Shown: positions 11,207 to 24,300 of the stretch, in pieces
How the letters are laid out: each line of letters begins with the position of its first letter
Numbering within the stretch: the stretch's first letter is position 1
Assembly: GCA_950295325.1 (NCBI GenBank)
Contig: OX485808.1
Coordinates: 20,170,527 to 20,234,526, forward strand
DNA length: 64,000 nucleotides
Reading direction: 5' to 3'
Source of the DNA: Polytrichum commune
Taxonomy: Eukaryota > Streptophyta > Polytrichopsida > Polytrichales > Polytrichaceae
Made by a program: the position numbers and the translations under genes
The notes under the pieces: generated by a model
Told to the model about the DNA's origin: nothing
Databases searched by the model: none
What the model saw: only the letters and a program-made list of their open reading frames with translations

Positions 11207-14149
11207 TAGGGTGACACGATCAGGTTGGTCATGACTACATGCCATAATAAATAGTGCAGTCTTTCACAGACATATATACATTCATACAAGGTCCCAAGGT
11301 TGTCTCTTCTATATATATATATATATATATATAGACACAAGACACTGTATGTGTGCATTTACTTCAAGGAATTGTTTCCATTTTGTTTGGAGTTGTACTA
11401 TCAAGTGATGATTCATCATGAGCGTACAAATTGTTGACACTCTTTTTCCTTCTTCTTCTTCTTTTTTTTTTTTTTTTTTTTTTCCCCCCCCCCCTCAATG
11501 TAGAGACTGTGGAGGGAGGCCAAGGATGATAGGCTGTGGGCTGGAGTTTAGGACCAATCAAGTGCTAGGGAGGGGCCTTGGGCCCACCAATACTTATTGG
11601 TTTCTGGGTTAGGCCAAACATGTGAAAGGTAAGCTTTCTAGGATTTTGAAAGGAATACATATATGTTTGTCTTTTGCTGTGTGATGACCGTATAGTGGTA
11701 GCTTGATTGGCGAACTTTATGATTTGAATAAAGCTAGAGATCTCCTTTGCGAGCTTTTTGTGTAAATGGGAGCCCTGTGGACGAAGAGGCTCTTCATTCA
11801 TGCTTGCTCCTTCAAGAGCCAATGTTTTATATCATCATCGCGTAAATGGAGTTGCTCTTTCTTACAAGGATATGTTTGTTGGATCCTCTTGAACTTTAGT
11901 TCTTGCATGCTTGATGGTTATTGGAGCGTCTCCAACAATCACCACAAAATCAGTACGTCAATAAGTAATTGGTTTTCAAAATTTTCACCCCATTTGCAAA
12001 GCCCAAAGTTTTAAATTTTTGTAAGTATATGCCGATGATTCTTCAGAGGAGACAACCATTTGACCTTCTAAAGGTCCAAGAAGCTTGAGATTTGTGCCAC
12101 CCAATTAAGGGGGGGGGGTCAATAAAAACCTACCCACTATAGGTTTACAATTCATTCATCCGAACTTAATCTTACTAAGTTAATATGGGTCTATTGCTCA
12201 TTCAAAAGTCACATGTGCTGAGAAACGAAAAAATATTAGCTCTAAGGACTTCCCAACATTTTACCCTTCGAATGACTTGAGTGGCACTCAGATGGTCATG
12301 AGGCCCATTACGGGCCTCATGATGTCACATAAAGGTGCTCAATATCACAATATGTTCACACCCGAAACATGTGAGTTGTTAAGCTAAAACTTTGAGTTGC
12401 CAAACACACGAGCTGGGGATCTTACCTCCTGAACCTACGTGACACTAGATGTAACCAAGATACTGCGGAGTTTACAAAAGTCCCTTCAAAATATGGCAAA
12501 AAATAGAGAAAGTTGTTGCAGGTTTACAGTAAATACTCTCCTTGCCATAAAGAAGAAGAAGATTTCCTCCGTTCTCACCACTCTTACGGGAGCCTCTTAT
12601 TTTCTACCCACTACATAACACCGTTGCCTCATCTAGAAAAACTCAGGCAAGATGTCCAGCTGACCGGGAAAAAATATGCGTAGTTAAGGGATAGACACAA
12701 CACGCACAGTTTGCACATACAACCCATACAAGCTCTTTGCCAATTCATTTTTCTTCACATCGAATCATTGCAGAGACAAACATAAATGCTTCAGTTTCTC
12801 TTTACACCCTTGCTCGATCTGTATACCTGTACATTATTCTATCTCTGATCTAATTAATGATCACACATTGTTTTGGATCCAACATGAGGATTTTAACCCC
12901 CGGTTACTTATAATGGCCATGTCCTCCATGGAAGGTGAGGTTCTTAGTCAACATGCACCTCCGTTTCCTTTCACTAAGTAGTTGCTTAGGCCTTCTCTTC
13001 AAGCTAGGATTCCCTCGGGGATTTAAACCCGCAAAACCAACACACTCATCGCACTCTCACATAACATTATTTGATCATGGGGGTTGGTTCTAGGATCTTG
13101 GAATATGTCAATTATATTATGTGGGTTTGTGGAGAAAGTAAGAATATTCGTTTGTTATTCTTGCTATTCAAACTGGCACTCTTCATTATTTGTACATGCA
13201 TCATTTTCTTCACTTCCCATGTTAGAAGATAAGATAGTGGATACCCATGTCAAATGCTAAACATAGAATGGAACGCAACCCATGTAACTGGACAATGTTA
13301 TGAAAACTCGAGCCAGCAAAGAAAAGTTGCAATTCAAGCATCAATATTGTTGTCTCAAAATTTTCCCAATCTCACAATACTTCAATGAACAAAGTTGTCT
13401 CTCCTCTTTGACGCTCACAACAATTAAACTAACCGAGGACACTTCTGTCCAACATTCACAGGGAATTTAGAAGGAGGAAGCCATGAAGTCCATCTTTCTT
13501 ATGGCAGAGTGAGACAGAGTAGCTAGGCTCAAGTTTGGTAAACTGTTGGCGTAATTCAATATGGCTCTTCTCCTTGAACTCCATCACTGTGCATATCTCA
13601 AGTGCCAATCATTTATCCAAATGCCGAGTGCAATAATAAAATGCATTGTCGTATGCAAGATTTTGAATACTGTCAAGTGCATCAGTCACGTGCTAGCTTG
13701 TTGTACGAAAGCCCTCATTTTTTGCCCCATTAAATTAACCTCATGGAAAGCTTTAAAAGGGTTTATGTGCAAGGTAATGGGCAAATGCTAGCCTAATAAG
13801 ATTACATGTAGTCATAACAAGTGAAGGCTCTATAGATACTCATCTCATCACCGTACTACACTCAAGCTCCCCCTGTTTCGCATTGTATTCTCTTTCAATA
13901 CGATTTGCAAGTCACTCACTAAGCGGGGGTTTGCGAATTCACACACATTATAACCACTCCGAGGTTTAAGCTAGTTCACTTGTCATAATTTTGATTCTAT
14001 AAAGGCTGCAATGTGGTCAATGCATGGCACCTGAATGACTTCGTTTTAGCAATACAATACGAAGTCACTCAATAATTTAATTCTAGAGCATTCCGGAACC
14101 CCTCGTGCATGAACCCTCCCACATTGTACACCAAACGCAAACACAAAGA
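11207..14149. other. Intergenic, with composite microsatellites
   Basis: Contains a TA run (11309-11333) and a TTC run passing into 22 T and then 11 C (11447-11494). Remaining sequence shows no gene. A 76-codon frame at 13561-13791 and others lack known motifs. Confidence 0.45.
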
Positions 14150-14427
14150 CAAAGGGGCGCTAAATCGGGTAACATTATTTTAGAGGGGAGTAGTCTCATT
14201 TTGTGTCCCACACGTTCACTCTATATGAGTTTTGTAAACTGTGGGTCCCGTGTTTGAGACTAATATCTCACAATACACGGGACTTCACATAAAAATAGTT
14301 GAAGTTAAGATTCGATTTGGTCAAAGAATGTTGGGTATTGATAGTTGATTCTCTTGAAGAGGAGTTGAAGGCTGGGCCATAAAATACCCAAACTAGTCCA
14401 GTCCAGGAGGGCTTTCCGGGCCCCCGT
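14150..14427 (+). repeat. Dispersed repeat R4, forward copy
   Basis: Inverted relative of 44803-45079. Shared blocks include GGGTAACATTATTTTAGAGG, the CACACGTTCACTCTATATGAG region and AGGGCTTTCCGGGCC. Overlaps the start of the tandem duplication below. Non-coding. Confidence 0.7.
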
Positions 14428-14774
14428 CGACAGAATTGTAATGATTGGGTATGACGCATGGGTCCAGCTCCCAAGCTAAACCCAACACTCTTCCGTTCCG
14501 GGACGTTGTATGATGGAACCAGTGAACATGCTCTCAACATTATAATTGAACCATTTTTCCCCAGCTAGGAGTTGAAAGTTGGGCTATAATATACCCAAAC
14601 TAGTCCAGTCCAGGAGGGCTTTCTAGGCCCCCGTCAACAAAATTATAATGATTTGGTATGACGCATGAGTCCATCTCCCAAGCCAAACCCAAAACTCTTC
14701 CGTTCCGGAACGTTGTATGATGGAACCAGTGAACATGCTCTTAGCATTACAATTGAACCATTTTTTTGCAGCTA
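14361..14774 (+). repeat. Tandem duplication, two units of about 207 bases
   Basis: Unit 1 (14361-14567) and unit 2 (14568-14774) align throughout, with scattered substitutions. Shared landmarks are ACTAGTCCAGTCCAGGAGGG, TTCCGTTCCGG and ATGATGGAACCAGTGAACAT. Divergence between units suggests an old event. Confidence 0.88.
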
Positions 14775-15016
14775 AGAGAGTGCCAATCAACACATGCACT
14801 CCACAATTGAATTTGCATGTGCCCCCTCATGTTCCTTATGCAACGCAACAAACCTAGTCTACAAGCGCTTCCCCCCCCCCCCCCCCCCCCCCAAAAGAAG
14901 AAGAAGAAGAAGAAGAAATGCGAGCACTAATAGCTGCCAAATGTGAGATGTACCTCGAGCAACTTGACGTTGTCAATGCACACAACTTGATGGACCCGGA
15001 CATTCCAAAGTGGCAG
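14775..15016. other. Intergenic with 22-base C tract
   Basis: Poly-C at 14871-14892 followed by an AAG trinucleotide run (about 14893-14919). Nothing else seen. Confidence 0.5.
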
Positions 15017-15240
15017 CTACAATAAAAATGACATTTAATGTCACTTGCTGTCTGGAATTCCGCAACACTGTAACTGTTTACTGTGCACCTTGGTTGAATT
15101 AGTTATTTGGACATTATAGAACACTAACATCTTTTACTTGGTAAAAAATTACATCAATAGTAAGAATATATATATATATATATATATAGGGATGTGTAAT
15201 TCTGAATAGTAAGTGACACTAAATATCATGTTTAGTGTAG
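15017..15240. mobile_element. CTACA-ended MITE, 224 bases
   Basis: The left end CTACAATAAAAATGACATTT pairs with an inverted right end CTACACTAAACATGATATTT. Similarity continues about 48 bases through TCACTTRCTRT. Includes a TA run at 15166-15188. Non-coding. Confidence 0.78.
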
Positions 15241-16100
15241 TCCCTTTATCTGTAATGCAAGTGGGTTTTCTACCTTGTCTAGGCAACGCTACAGCTTACC
15301 ATAGAATTGCTGACTTCCACTCTTGGACGTGTGCTAATGCGGAGGCATGTTGGAGATGACTAACCGAGAGAGCACGATCAACTCGGACAATGGCTCCCAG
15401 TACACAACCTCTTGTCTCAGACACGCCTCTCCAATTTCATGGCGGACTATTCAACTTCAAAGCACGCCACGTGGAGGAATGAAGACCCTTTCACTCTCTC
15501 TATACACCATGTGTGTTGTCATCCTCCACCAAAGGGACAACAACGTCTAAATTGGTGTCATCTTGTGAGTCAAGCGAGGTAGGGAGAACGATATCCATGA
15601 GGGATTCATGTCAGTCGAGCATTCCCATGAGCACGGTAGAGAAGAAGATAGCCAGTTCAGTTGGCTCCTGAGAGGACGTTCATGTGATCCCCCTACACCC
15701 TAAACCCTACAAATTTTATGAGCATTTTTTCTTATTTGAGTAGATGTGAATGGTCAACAACACAACACCTGGCGTTGTCTACCTCACACAACATACACAA
15801 CAAACAATGGAATTGATAGGGTGTAAGGGGAAACTACCATTCAACATATGTAAGGTACATGGTGACAAATATGAATTCAAGATGTTACAGAGGGAAAGAG
15901 ACGAGGAGTCTCCTTGTGAAGTTGTAGGTCTAATGCACATATGACCAACTGTGAGATGCTTATGGTGAGGGAGAAATTTGGCGTGCAGTAGGGTCCAATG
16001 GATGACAATGTTGGACCTCCCTACAAAATAGAAGCCTGGCAAAATTTGAGAGTGCTCTTCTATGAATTTTGCTTGGAAAAGCAGTTGATGCTCTGATTAA
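15241..16100. other. Intergenic, no gene recognised
   Basis: Short ORFs only (for example 15347-15550 and 15750-15944), with no known motif. Confidence 0.4.
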
Positions 16101-17460
16101 ACCCTCCCACCCTTTCTCTCAAAACCCTCTCTCAACTCTCCTCACCAACCATGTTGACCTCTCAACTATCTTCAACAAACTCACTCACACAACCCTTTGA
16201 CCACTAAATATGGCTTTCAACAACCAAGAACATCGCAAACATAATGATTCAAGAAGCCCAATTGATGGAGAGAAATGTAACGTTTGTGGCTCCACATAAT
16301 TGTGGCCAAGAAAGGATATTAAGGCTCAAGTGTAAGCCTTAGAAGATCCTTGCCGTGAGTTGCATAGAAATTGGCGGACTCTCACCGAATTCCACCTGGC
16401 ACATGTTATTACACATGTGGCTCCTTAAATCCCCCAAATGACAATGGGGAAGGCAACATTGCTGGATCTAGCATATGTGGCCCAAAGACACTAGCATTGC
16501 CATACGTTTACCCGACTACCCAAACATCCTAAGAGCTCAATCATAATCGCATTGGAACTTACAAAACACCCACACTCGATAAGTTAAGATATTCACGGAT
16601 AGCCTATATAACATTTACCTTGTTAGAAACCACCTCCAATGCCCATCCTCATAACACATCCACCCAACTACCTACTATTTCAAGCTATAACCCACACAAT
16701 CCACTCTTCCCTGCACGAACCTTCACGAAGTAAGAGCCCACACCAAGATAACAAAAAACGAAGAAGCTTATAAATTAGCCAACAATGACACCATAAGATT
16801 CATGCCATCCCCACTCCCATTCATCCACACCCACCCACACCATCCCATATTCGCTCACCCCCTGCCCCCCGGCTCATCCCTAAATAACCACAAGAACTAC
16901 ACATAATTGGAACAAACATATCTCATCCATTAACATGCCCACACCAAAATGCGAATATGCCACAATGGCTAGTCAACTCCAATCTTCACAAATGGTCCAA
17001 TCTCTTATGAGATGCCCAATGGGCCACCGAAGCCCAAATAACACAAGCCCATTATTTTCGCCACACCCAACATATGGGTAGCCTTTGAAGAAAATTATAC
17101 AGCCCACTAAGTACATCACCCGAACATGTACACTATGCCCATAACAACTCATTGGCACGTGGCCCCATCTCCTAAGTATGGGCCCCCATCCTCACCTTAT
17201 CACTCACGTATTGCGCAACACAACAACACTTCCCAAGAAATACGAAACATACTACTCTCCCACCACATCACTCATGGCTATACACTAATTCATGCCAACA
17301 CCCAAGGAGATGCCCCACATCATAACACAATTCTCCCATGGCTCCTACCATGCACATCCGACATCCAACATTGCACATGCCTCTTGAGCTCAGGAGTTGG
17401 ATTCTTCATTGGAAACCTAAATGACGTGCATGGATCTCTATGGAATATAACCCCCTGTAT
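16101..17460 (+). other. G-poor, A/C-rich block, possible decayed retroelement
   Basis: The + strand is rich in A and C and poor in G across more than 1 kb, like the LINE at 34.7-39.5 kb and unlike its surroundings. Several frames run for tens of codons, including 112 codons at 17126-17464. No reverse transcriptase, integrase or protease motif was seen. May be the 5' part of a retroelement; unproven. Confidence 0.35.
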
Positions 17461-18363
17461 ATAAGAAGTTTATATAGAAGAACAATTGTGTACATACTAA
17501 TGGCATGCTAGAAAAGGGATTCATGTATTTGCATTAAGCTTTTCAGTTTGATGTGATAAATGTCTCCACTACATATACAAAATTTAAATCCAATATGGAC
17601 GAGAGTTGACAAGGGCTTTCGGCCCCGCTTTTTATTATGCAATTACTAGGCCGCATGATGCCTTTGCTCTCAATGGTGCCTCCAACCCACCATTATCTAT
17701 AATTTGGTGGCCGAGCAGCCTACATGGAAACTAACCTTTAGAAACTGTGAAATGCGGAACATTAATCTAGCCACCCACGAAAATAAATTATTGAAATCAA
17801 TCGCAACTTGATCAATATTATAGCTTCCTATAGATTCTCAATGGAACCCTGATTAGGAACATGTGATTCTACTCTATATGGACGCATATGGTTCATGATA
17901 AGGTAGAGGGGCTTAAACTACCACTTTAAGCTATTACACATACATATGGCTATGTGGTTGATATTAACAAAAAGTTCAGTTTAGCCTTTGGGCTAAACAT
18001 ATGTATAAAGAAGAAGAAAAATAGCCTCAACTGAATATTTGATGAATATTCAAAGTACCCCACCTTCGTTGCTTAGAACCAACACATTATAGTTGGGTAC
18101 TAGACTCAAGCTAGATCAAAGCCCAACATGGCCACTCCCACTTGGTTCAATAGTATAATTGTTCCCTTGCCACCCATAACTGACCCCCTTGCTCACCAGG
18201 TCTGACCCGTGTTTGTACCCATAACCAACCCCCTCGGCTTTGTGGGCTTGAACTATCTCCCCCCCCGGGTGAATGTAATGACTAGAATAGGCATTACCAA
18301 GCCACCCTAAACCGACCCGAGATAGAGTGGAGCATGTTACCTACCCTTTATGAAGGTAGTGCA
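17461..18363. other. Intergenic, no gene seen
   Basis: Mixed AT-rich sequence with a C run near 18259-18266. No supported feature. Confidence 0.45.
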
Positions 18364-18504
18364 CACTAGTAGGAAAGGTGGGTGTACGTGACATGCCAAA
18401 TTGCCAATCTAACATGAGGCGTCCGAAATGACACCAACCGATGTCATTTTGGACACTTCGTGTTAGATTGGCGTGTCTTGTAGACCCACCTTTCTCTAGT
18501 AGTG
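18364..18504. mobile_element. Near-perfect palindromic CACTA-type MITE
   Basis: A 141-base fold-back. The ends CACTAGTAGGAAAGGTGGG and, inverted, CACTACTAGAGAAAGGTGGG continue as paired arms of about 65 bases, meeting at a loop of only a few bases around 18434. CACTA termini of the form CACTAGTAGAAA are typical of CACTA (CMC) elements. The flanking triplets are GCA and GGA, close to a 3-bp duplication. The ORFs on both strands here are a by-product of the palindrome. Confidence 0.82.
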
Positions 18505-19047
18505 GGAGGCAGGTATATATGCAGTGGCGCCACTCATGGCACCTAACCCGTCGCGCTGTGGGCCCAGCCACTCCTATTCCATGGGGAATGGTTCAAGGTA
18601 GTGGAGTGTTGGTGAATGGGAGGTGTTCGTTTGTAAGTGTTGCTTTTGGGTGGGGTATTGGTTTTAGCGCCCTCCCCTACCTCAAGTGACCTAATTAACT
18701 TCCTCGGTGCTTGAGTCCACAGTTGTCCCTTTTATAGATGCTAGGTGAGATCATACAAGTGATGTCATAATCTCTATATAGCCTACATAGGGCACACTAT
18801 CATTGACAAATACTGATGTCACCATGAAACCGTCATAGCCGGTAGCCGGATATAGTGTTGTTTTGGGGGGCATTCGAGGGAACCTTGACTTTATAAGTAA
18901 GTTTGCCTTCTAATTCCATTGAATCTTGCAGTGGATTGATGCAAACTTGAACTAATTAAGCAACTTATATACGTGGGCCTATGCTTGAGGGATGTGTGGT
19001 CAAATATGGATTCTAATTAAGCTGCTCACACATTATCAATGAATGGG
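18505..19047. other. Intergenic, no gene seen
   Basis: No long ORF or identifiable repeat. Confidence 0.45.
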
Positions 19048-19258
19048 GAAGAGCCGACGTTTAGATACAGATGAACCGGTTCAGTTTTTGAGAGATAACC
19101 AGTTGAAGTTCTGGGTTTTCACAACTTACGGATCATTTTAGAAGGAATTTAGAGAATATGCCTCCAATTAATAACGAAATGCCGAGAGATGGAACCATGT
19201 AACCGGTTGGACTTGGGAACACTAGCTAGGATCTCAACTGATTATGCTCAAAAATCTC
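19048..19258 (+). repeat. Dispersed repeat R3, copy a (uninterrupted)
   Basis: Direct relative of 26956-27147 plus 27492-27520. Both read GAACCGGTT, GATAACCRGTTGAAGTT, GAYCATT and ATGTAACC. Copy a reads straight through the point where copy b holds a MITE (about 19242). Confidence 0.75.
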
Positions 19259-19334
19259 CCAAGACATTGGACATTATTAGAAGAAGGAAAACAAGTGTTT
19301 AACAGAGACTGGACTGCATGCTTGATCGGGGGAT

Positions 19335-19693
19335 CTACACTAAATATGGTGTTTAATGTCACTATGGTGACTTTTTGGATGACACTTTGTGTGAATACGT
19401 TTACAAATGTTGTCATGGATGATGGATGAGTTCATCCATTGGCCAAAACCATACCGTCTCTTGTCAGCAACTTGTGATGAAGTATTGTCATGGATGATTA
19501 AAATCTGGATGAAAAATCACTTGGTAAGTGACAGTAACTGCAACATGTAAATCTATAATCCCCCAAATCTTACAAGGAATGACAAATGAATGTTGGGTTG
19601 GCATTTAGTGTTGGTGACACTACACCGGGGTTTATAATTAGTATTGAGCAAGAAAATTAGAATTGGTGGCATTAAATATCATATATAGTGTAG
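19335..19693. mobile_element. CTACA-ended MITE, 359 bases
   Basis: The left end CTACACTAAATATGGTGTTT and the inverted right end CTACACTATATATGATATTT match over about 30 bases. Non-coding. Confidence 0.75.
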
Positions 19694-19888
19694 TATAAGA
19701 TCATTAAAGGAAACAAGGATGCTCGTGTTCTTTTGATAATGAATAAGAAATGTATACGAGCTTTGAAAACAAATGCGTTGCAATGCCACTACAACCTTGG
19801 TGGTCACGGTCATTGGTTACTAGTGTAAAACCATCCCCTAAGACGAGCTCAGTTGATTGCTAGTTGATATTCCGGGCACAACTAAAAA

Positions 19889-20215
19889 ATACACTAAATA
19901 GTGTTGTGGGTGGAAAATTAACATGGGCCACCCTAATTTTCTAGTCAAGGTGGAATCAACATGGGTCCAAGACCCCGTGTCTACCCCTAAGTCTTTGTGA
20001 ACACTTATGATCACCACATTGAATATTACTTGTAAAATAAAAACAATCACCCACATTCATTTTCTAGAAGAGCAATTGATGTGCCCAAGCTAATTTTCTA
20101 CTAGAAATTTAGCTTGGGTTAAAAACTAATGTGGCCCACACTAATTCTCATTATGAAAGTTAAAGTGGGTGTTAAAATTTAGTGTGGCCCACATTAATAG
20201 GACTATTTAGTGTAG
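19889..20215. mobile_element. CTACA-ended MITE, about 327 bases
   Basis: Left TACACTAAATAGTGTTGTGG against the inverted right end CTACACTAAATAGTCCTATT. Both arms then carry a GGGCCAC block. The interior repeats phrases such as GTGTGGCCCACATTAAT in both orientations. Related to the element at 44546. Confidence 0.65.
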
Positions 20216-21108
20216 TTACAAACTGCCAACTTGACAAACTTGAATGGCAAAAAGAGGGGGGGGGGTAGCATTCTCTGAAAGTGAGAGAAGTCACCTTTAC
20301 AAAGCACCTCAATGACGCATCAAATGGTAACATAATATGCTTGAAGGGCTACTTCATTTTATGCAACTTCTAAGATCAACGTGTCTCATGACGCGGCTTC
20401 TATGTGCCATTGCCCACGTGCATGGTGTTGCTCCAAGCTCTATGGCTATTGAGAGTCTCCACCCGAGTGTGCCCGTTAAGAAAACCCATCTACTTCTAGC
20501 ACACCAAATATGCCAAATAATTGCACAAATAAGCATATCCCACGCATGTAGGATTCATCTTGTACCTTCTACCATTTCTAATGCCGGGAGTGACCTCGGT
20601 GGAGATTTATTTCCATAAGAATTATGGGAGCTTACCAAGGAGAATCCTTAACACCCCACTAAACATGAAGCAATGCTTAAGGGTCTCCACAATATTGGAC
20701 CTTTAGTTACTACAATTATCCTCTTGGCCCAAATAGATGCTCCATGTATCAACCAAGAGTCCCTTGGCGTTGAGTTGCCAAACACAATATCGGAGTTTTT
20801 TTTTAATGTTTTGGTGATAGGCCACATATTGTCTGTGGCTTTCTTAATTTTGTTGTGGGTATACGAGTATACCGCTCATCCATCCAACATTAAACCTTGA
20901 CGCCTTATAGTTTTGATGCTGATTCATTTCAAATGACCTCGTGTACACTAATTTGGGGTCTTTAAAACTAACTCTTGTGTCTGATAAATTAAAATAGGTA
21001 ACCTCCAAGGCTTCTATGTTGGATGAATGAGGTATGTTCGAATATGAATACTTCCCTCTCTCTATCTCCAGTTTCTCCCATCTATGAAAGAATGCTCTGT
21101 TCTTGTCA
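20216..21108. repeat. Diverged dispersed repeat material
   Basis: 20930-21035 is a direct relative of 48150-48275, sharing TGTACACTAATTTGGGGTCT-like and TTGGATGAATGAG-like blocks. A 10-base G tract sits at 20256-20265. The 93-codon frame at 20337-20618 has no recognised domain. Confidence 0.45.
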
Positions 21109-21333
21109 CTACATTGATTATCCCAATTAGTGCGTGTTATTATTCGGAGTTACGCAGTGTTATAACTATTTAAGAAGAATGTACGATTTTATCATGCAAA
21201 GACACTTATGTTCTACAATGTGAAAAACAACCCATTGAACTTTCATTAGTAAAAATTGAACTCCCGCATAAGATGCTATTGCACTCCGTAACTCCATATA
21301 GTAACACGCACTAATCGGGATCATGAGTGAAGC
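21109..21333. mobile_element. CTACA-ended MITE, TTATCCC subfamily, copy 2
   Basis: The left end CTACATTGATTATCCCAATT is mirrored by TAACACGCACTAATCGGGAT near the right end. Same size and order as the copies at 862 and 30873. Confidence 0.78.
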
Positions 21334-24300
21334 ATTAAGACCATTACGGTGGCCAACGTTGGTGGTGAAGTGAAAATTTTCTTTGCCCTCAATGGGTCAA
21401 CCCTCTCTCAACTCCACTCATGCAGGTCCCATGCCAACCATGCCGTTGATAAGGCCAAAGGTACCAACTAGTATGTGGACTCGTCCCCATTGCATAGAAT
21501 GTCATCAAGATCTTTGGGCAGAGTTGGCTTTAGTTTTTGAAACTTGATGATCTCTAACTCTAATCAACGTAAGGTCGGAGATGTTAGTGGAGCCTCTAAT
21601 TTGGTGCATTATTATGGGATCCTTACAATTTTCTTAACACTGTAGAAGGCTCTTTATTCCAATGCAATGTAATTGTTTCTCTTCTCAATACTTGTCATGT
21701 GTCATTTTCACATTCGCAAAGATCCACGTGTATTCCACGTAGAACTATATTTCGACACATATAAAGATGAGATAGAGAACCCTCTACTGCACTCAATGTT
21801 CTTGATAGAGAAATCCAACCTGACGAATCACGGTGATGCCAATGTGCCCAATCATCACCCATTCACCATGGATTGAAGTAGGCTCCGTTTTACATAACAT
21901 TGCACAACCCCTTAGTTATGTTTTGTGGGACGATGTATTGCATGGGCATAATTATTCTTTAATTCCAACATTTCTTATCTATAGGGAGCACTTGGACTGT
22001 GTACTATGGACTCTTTGACAAGCAAATATAAATAGTTGGTTCTTTCTTTGGAAAGAGACCATCATGCAGTTGTTTAATAATTTTATGTAAGATACTATTG
22101 ACAAGGATGGTGTTGATAATATTAGAGCCATTTAGCTCTAATATTCGAGGCTCGTACGATGCCAACAAGTCTTCAAGACTCCTTTCGTCGTGGTTTCCTT
22201 CATCGCAAAGGTTGCTAGTGTAGAAGATTTGATTTCTTGGACTAACTACAACCAAAAGCATATGGTTGGTCACTAAATAATCACTAGTAAAAGTTACCAA
22301 TATGAGGGTTAAGAAAGAGTGGTTCTCTATAAATTCTCTCGTACTGCTTAGGGTGGGTAGTTGAGAGTATGTATAATTGTGAGTTCCATCACATCCTTTC
22401 TAGTTTCTTACACACAATGGTTTATATTGCAATGCGTCTATCTTCACCGTGCAATTTTCATTATGTCAAATGCATTATTATTTTTGGAAAAGTCCTTTGT
22501 CCATATTTATATGCTAGCTCAAGGTACTATGTCAACAATGAACCCACCATGAACCCCATCTTCTCATTGGTACCATGTGGTAAACCCAACCAAGTGGAAA
22601 CACAACACCGTTCCACGATTTGCTACAAAGACCACGTAGTGTCACTATGGGCTCTTGGCCACTCAAAGTTAATGAAATCTATAATCATGGTAGGCACTTA
22701 AGCCCATCCAACATTTGCCTCATAAACTAGCTCCATAACAAAGTGTTGGGTTTATGGAAACCGGGGCGAAGAATCATTGTTGATGTCTCCACCCTTGCGG
22801 AAACCCAACACTTTATTACGGAGCTAGTTCATGTAAACGTGTATTCAATCCCATGCCTCACACTAGGATCAACGATTGGTCACACCAATGGGAGAGTTTC
22901 CATCTTGATAGGAGTTATTGTTTTGTACACGTTGGCAAATTGCAATATGTTACATCCAGTGAGGTTAATGTGAGTAAGATGAGTAAGATGTACGTTTCCA
23001 TCTCCATTCACATTTCAACTTAGTCTTTGCATGAGGGTGAAGAATCTCCCATTGACATCTCACCCACTAACTCACTCACGTACTCCATGATTCTTGTAGT
23101 ACAATGGAATTAGTCACACTAGTTGGCATTACCCAAACCAACAATACTCTCTCAACTCATAGACTAGTTCCGTAACATGGGTGTTGGGTTTACATACAAG
23201 CTCAAACATCTAAGATACGTGGATGTTATTTGGCTTGTTTTTCCACATTCCTCAACTTCTACCGGTTAGATGTACACAACAAAACTCGTACCGCATTAGC
23301 AAATCTACAATGAAACACATGCAAGAACCGGTTCGAAAACCGGACCTTCCTTTTGAATTAACTACGATTATCGAAAGTGCATGTATATTGGTCTCTTGAT
23401 CCAATACATAGGTCCCCCATTTGTGTTCATTGTTGAGTGTAGAGCAGTTGTTAATATTCGACGACGTGGTCCAGTCTCTTTGAAACATGTGTCTATATAA
23501 CGTTCGCTTGTCTCTTTGACCCTCCCCAAACCACGTACCAATGAAATCTAAGGGCCCGATTAAGAAAACTAAGCCACTTAAGACCCATCCCCCTTATCCT
23601 CGGGAATAAAGAGTCTTGTTCACGCCAACCACTAGTTGGTGTCATGTCACCTTTATTTCCGACGCCCATCCGAAAACACCCGATTATTATTATTGTTGTT
23701 ATTGTGACCAAGGCAAGGGAGGAAGATGCCCTTGGGGCTCGCTTCCACCCCGGCAGGTGTGGGCCTCATCGAATCCTTGGTCTCATATAGCGAAACTCGA
23801 AAAGAGGTTCCCAAAGGTTCCTAGCCTCTTGGGTGGGGAGTCGGGACGGCTACTAGTTAATTTAACGTGAACAATTAAGCCTCAAGGGCCGGCCGGCCAA
23901 CATATATACATACCCCTACTCGATCGGTTCCTTGGCTGCGGTTATGTATGTGGAATCGTGTATCGGGCGAGAATAATTCTCATTTAATTTCGGGATTCGT
24001 TGTTTTATGGGGGCAGTGCGCAGGTTGTGTACTGTGGAGTTTTCAACAAACAAGTATTTAATGGAAGCCTCCTTCTTCGGGAAGAGACCATCGTCGAACT
24101 GTTAAGTAATGTTATGGAGGTGGAAGGGCGACTAATGTAGATGGTCTTGAATGATTATCCTTTTTTTCCTTCTTCTGACTAGCCTACTTCTCCTAGGTTA
24201 TGAAACACACGATTGGCACGAGATGGCCAGTAAAATCCAAGTTGAGACCATTGTCACTTTTCTCATAGATTTTGGAGCTCGTATGAATAGTTTGTTTATG

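Noticed and set aside
18341-18689. Overlapping ORFs on both strands
   Set aside because: Both arise from the palindromic CACTA hairpin.
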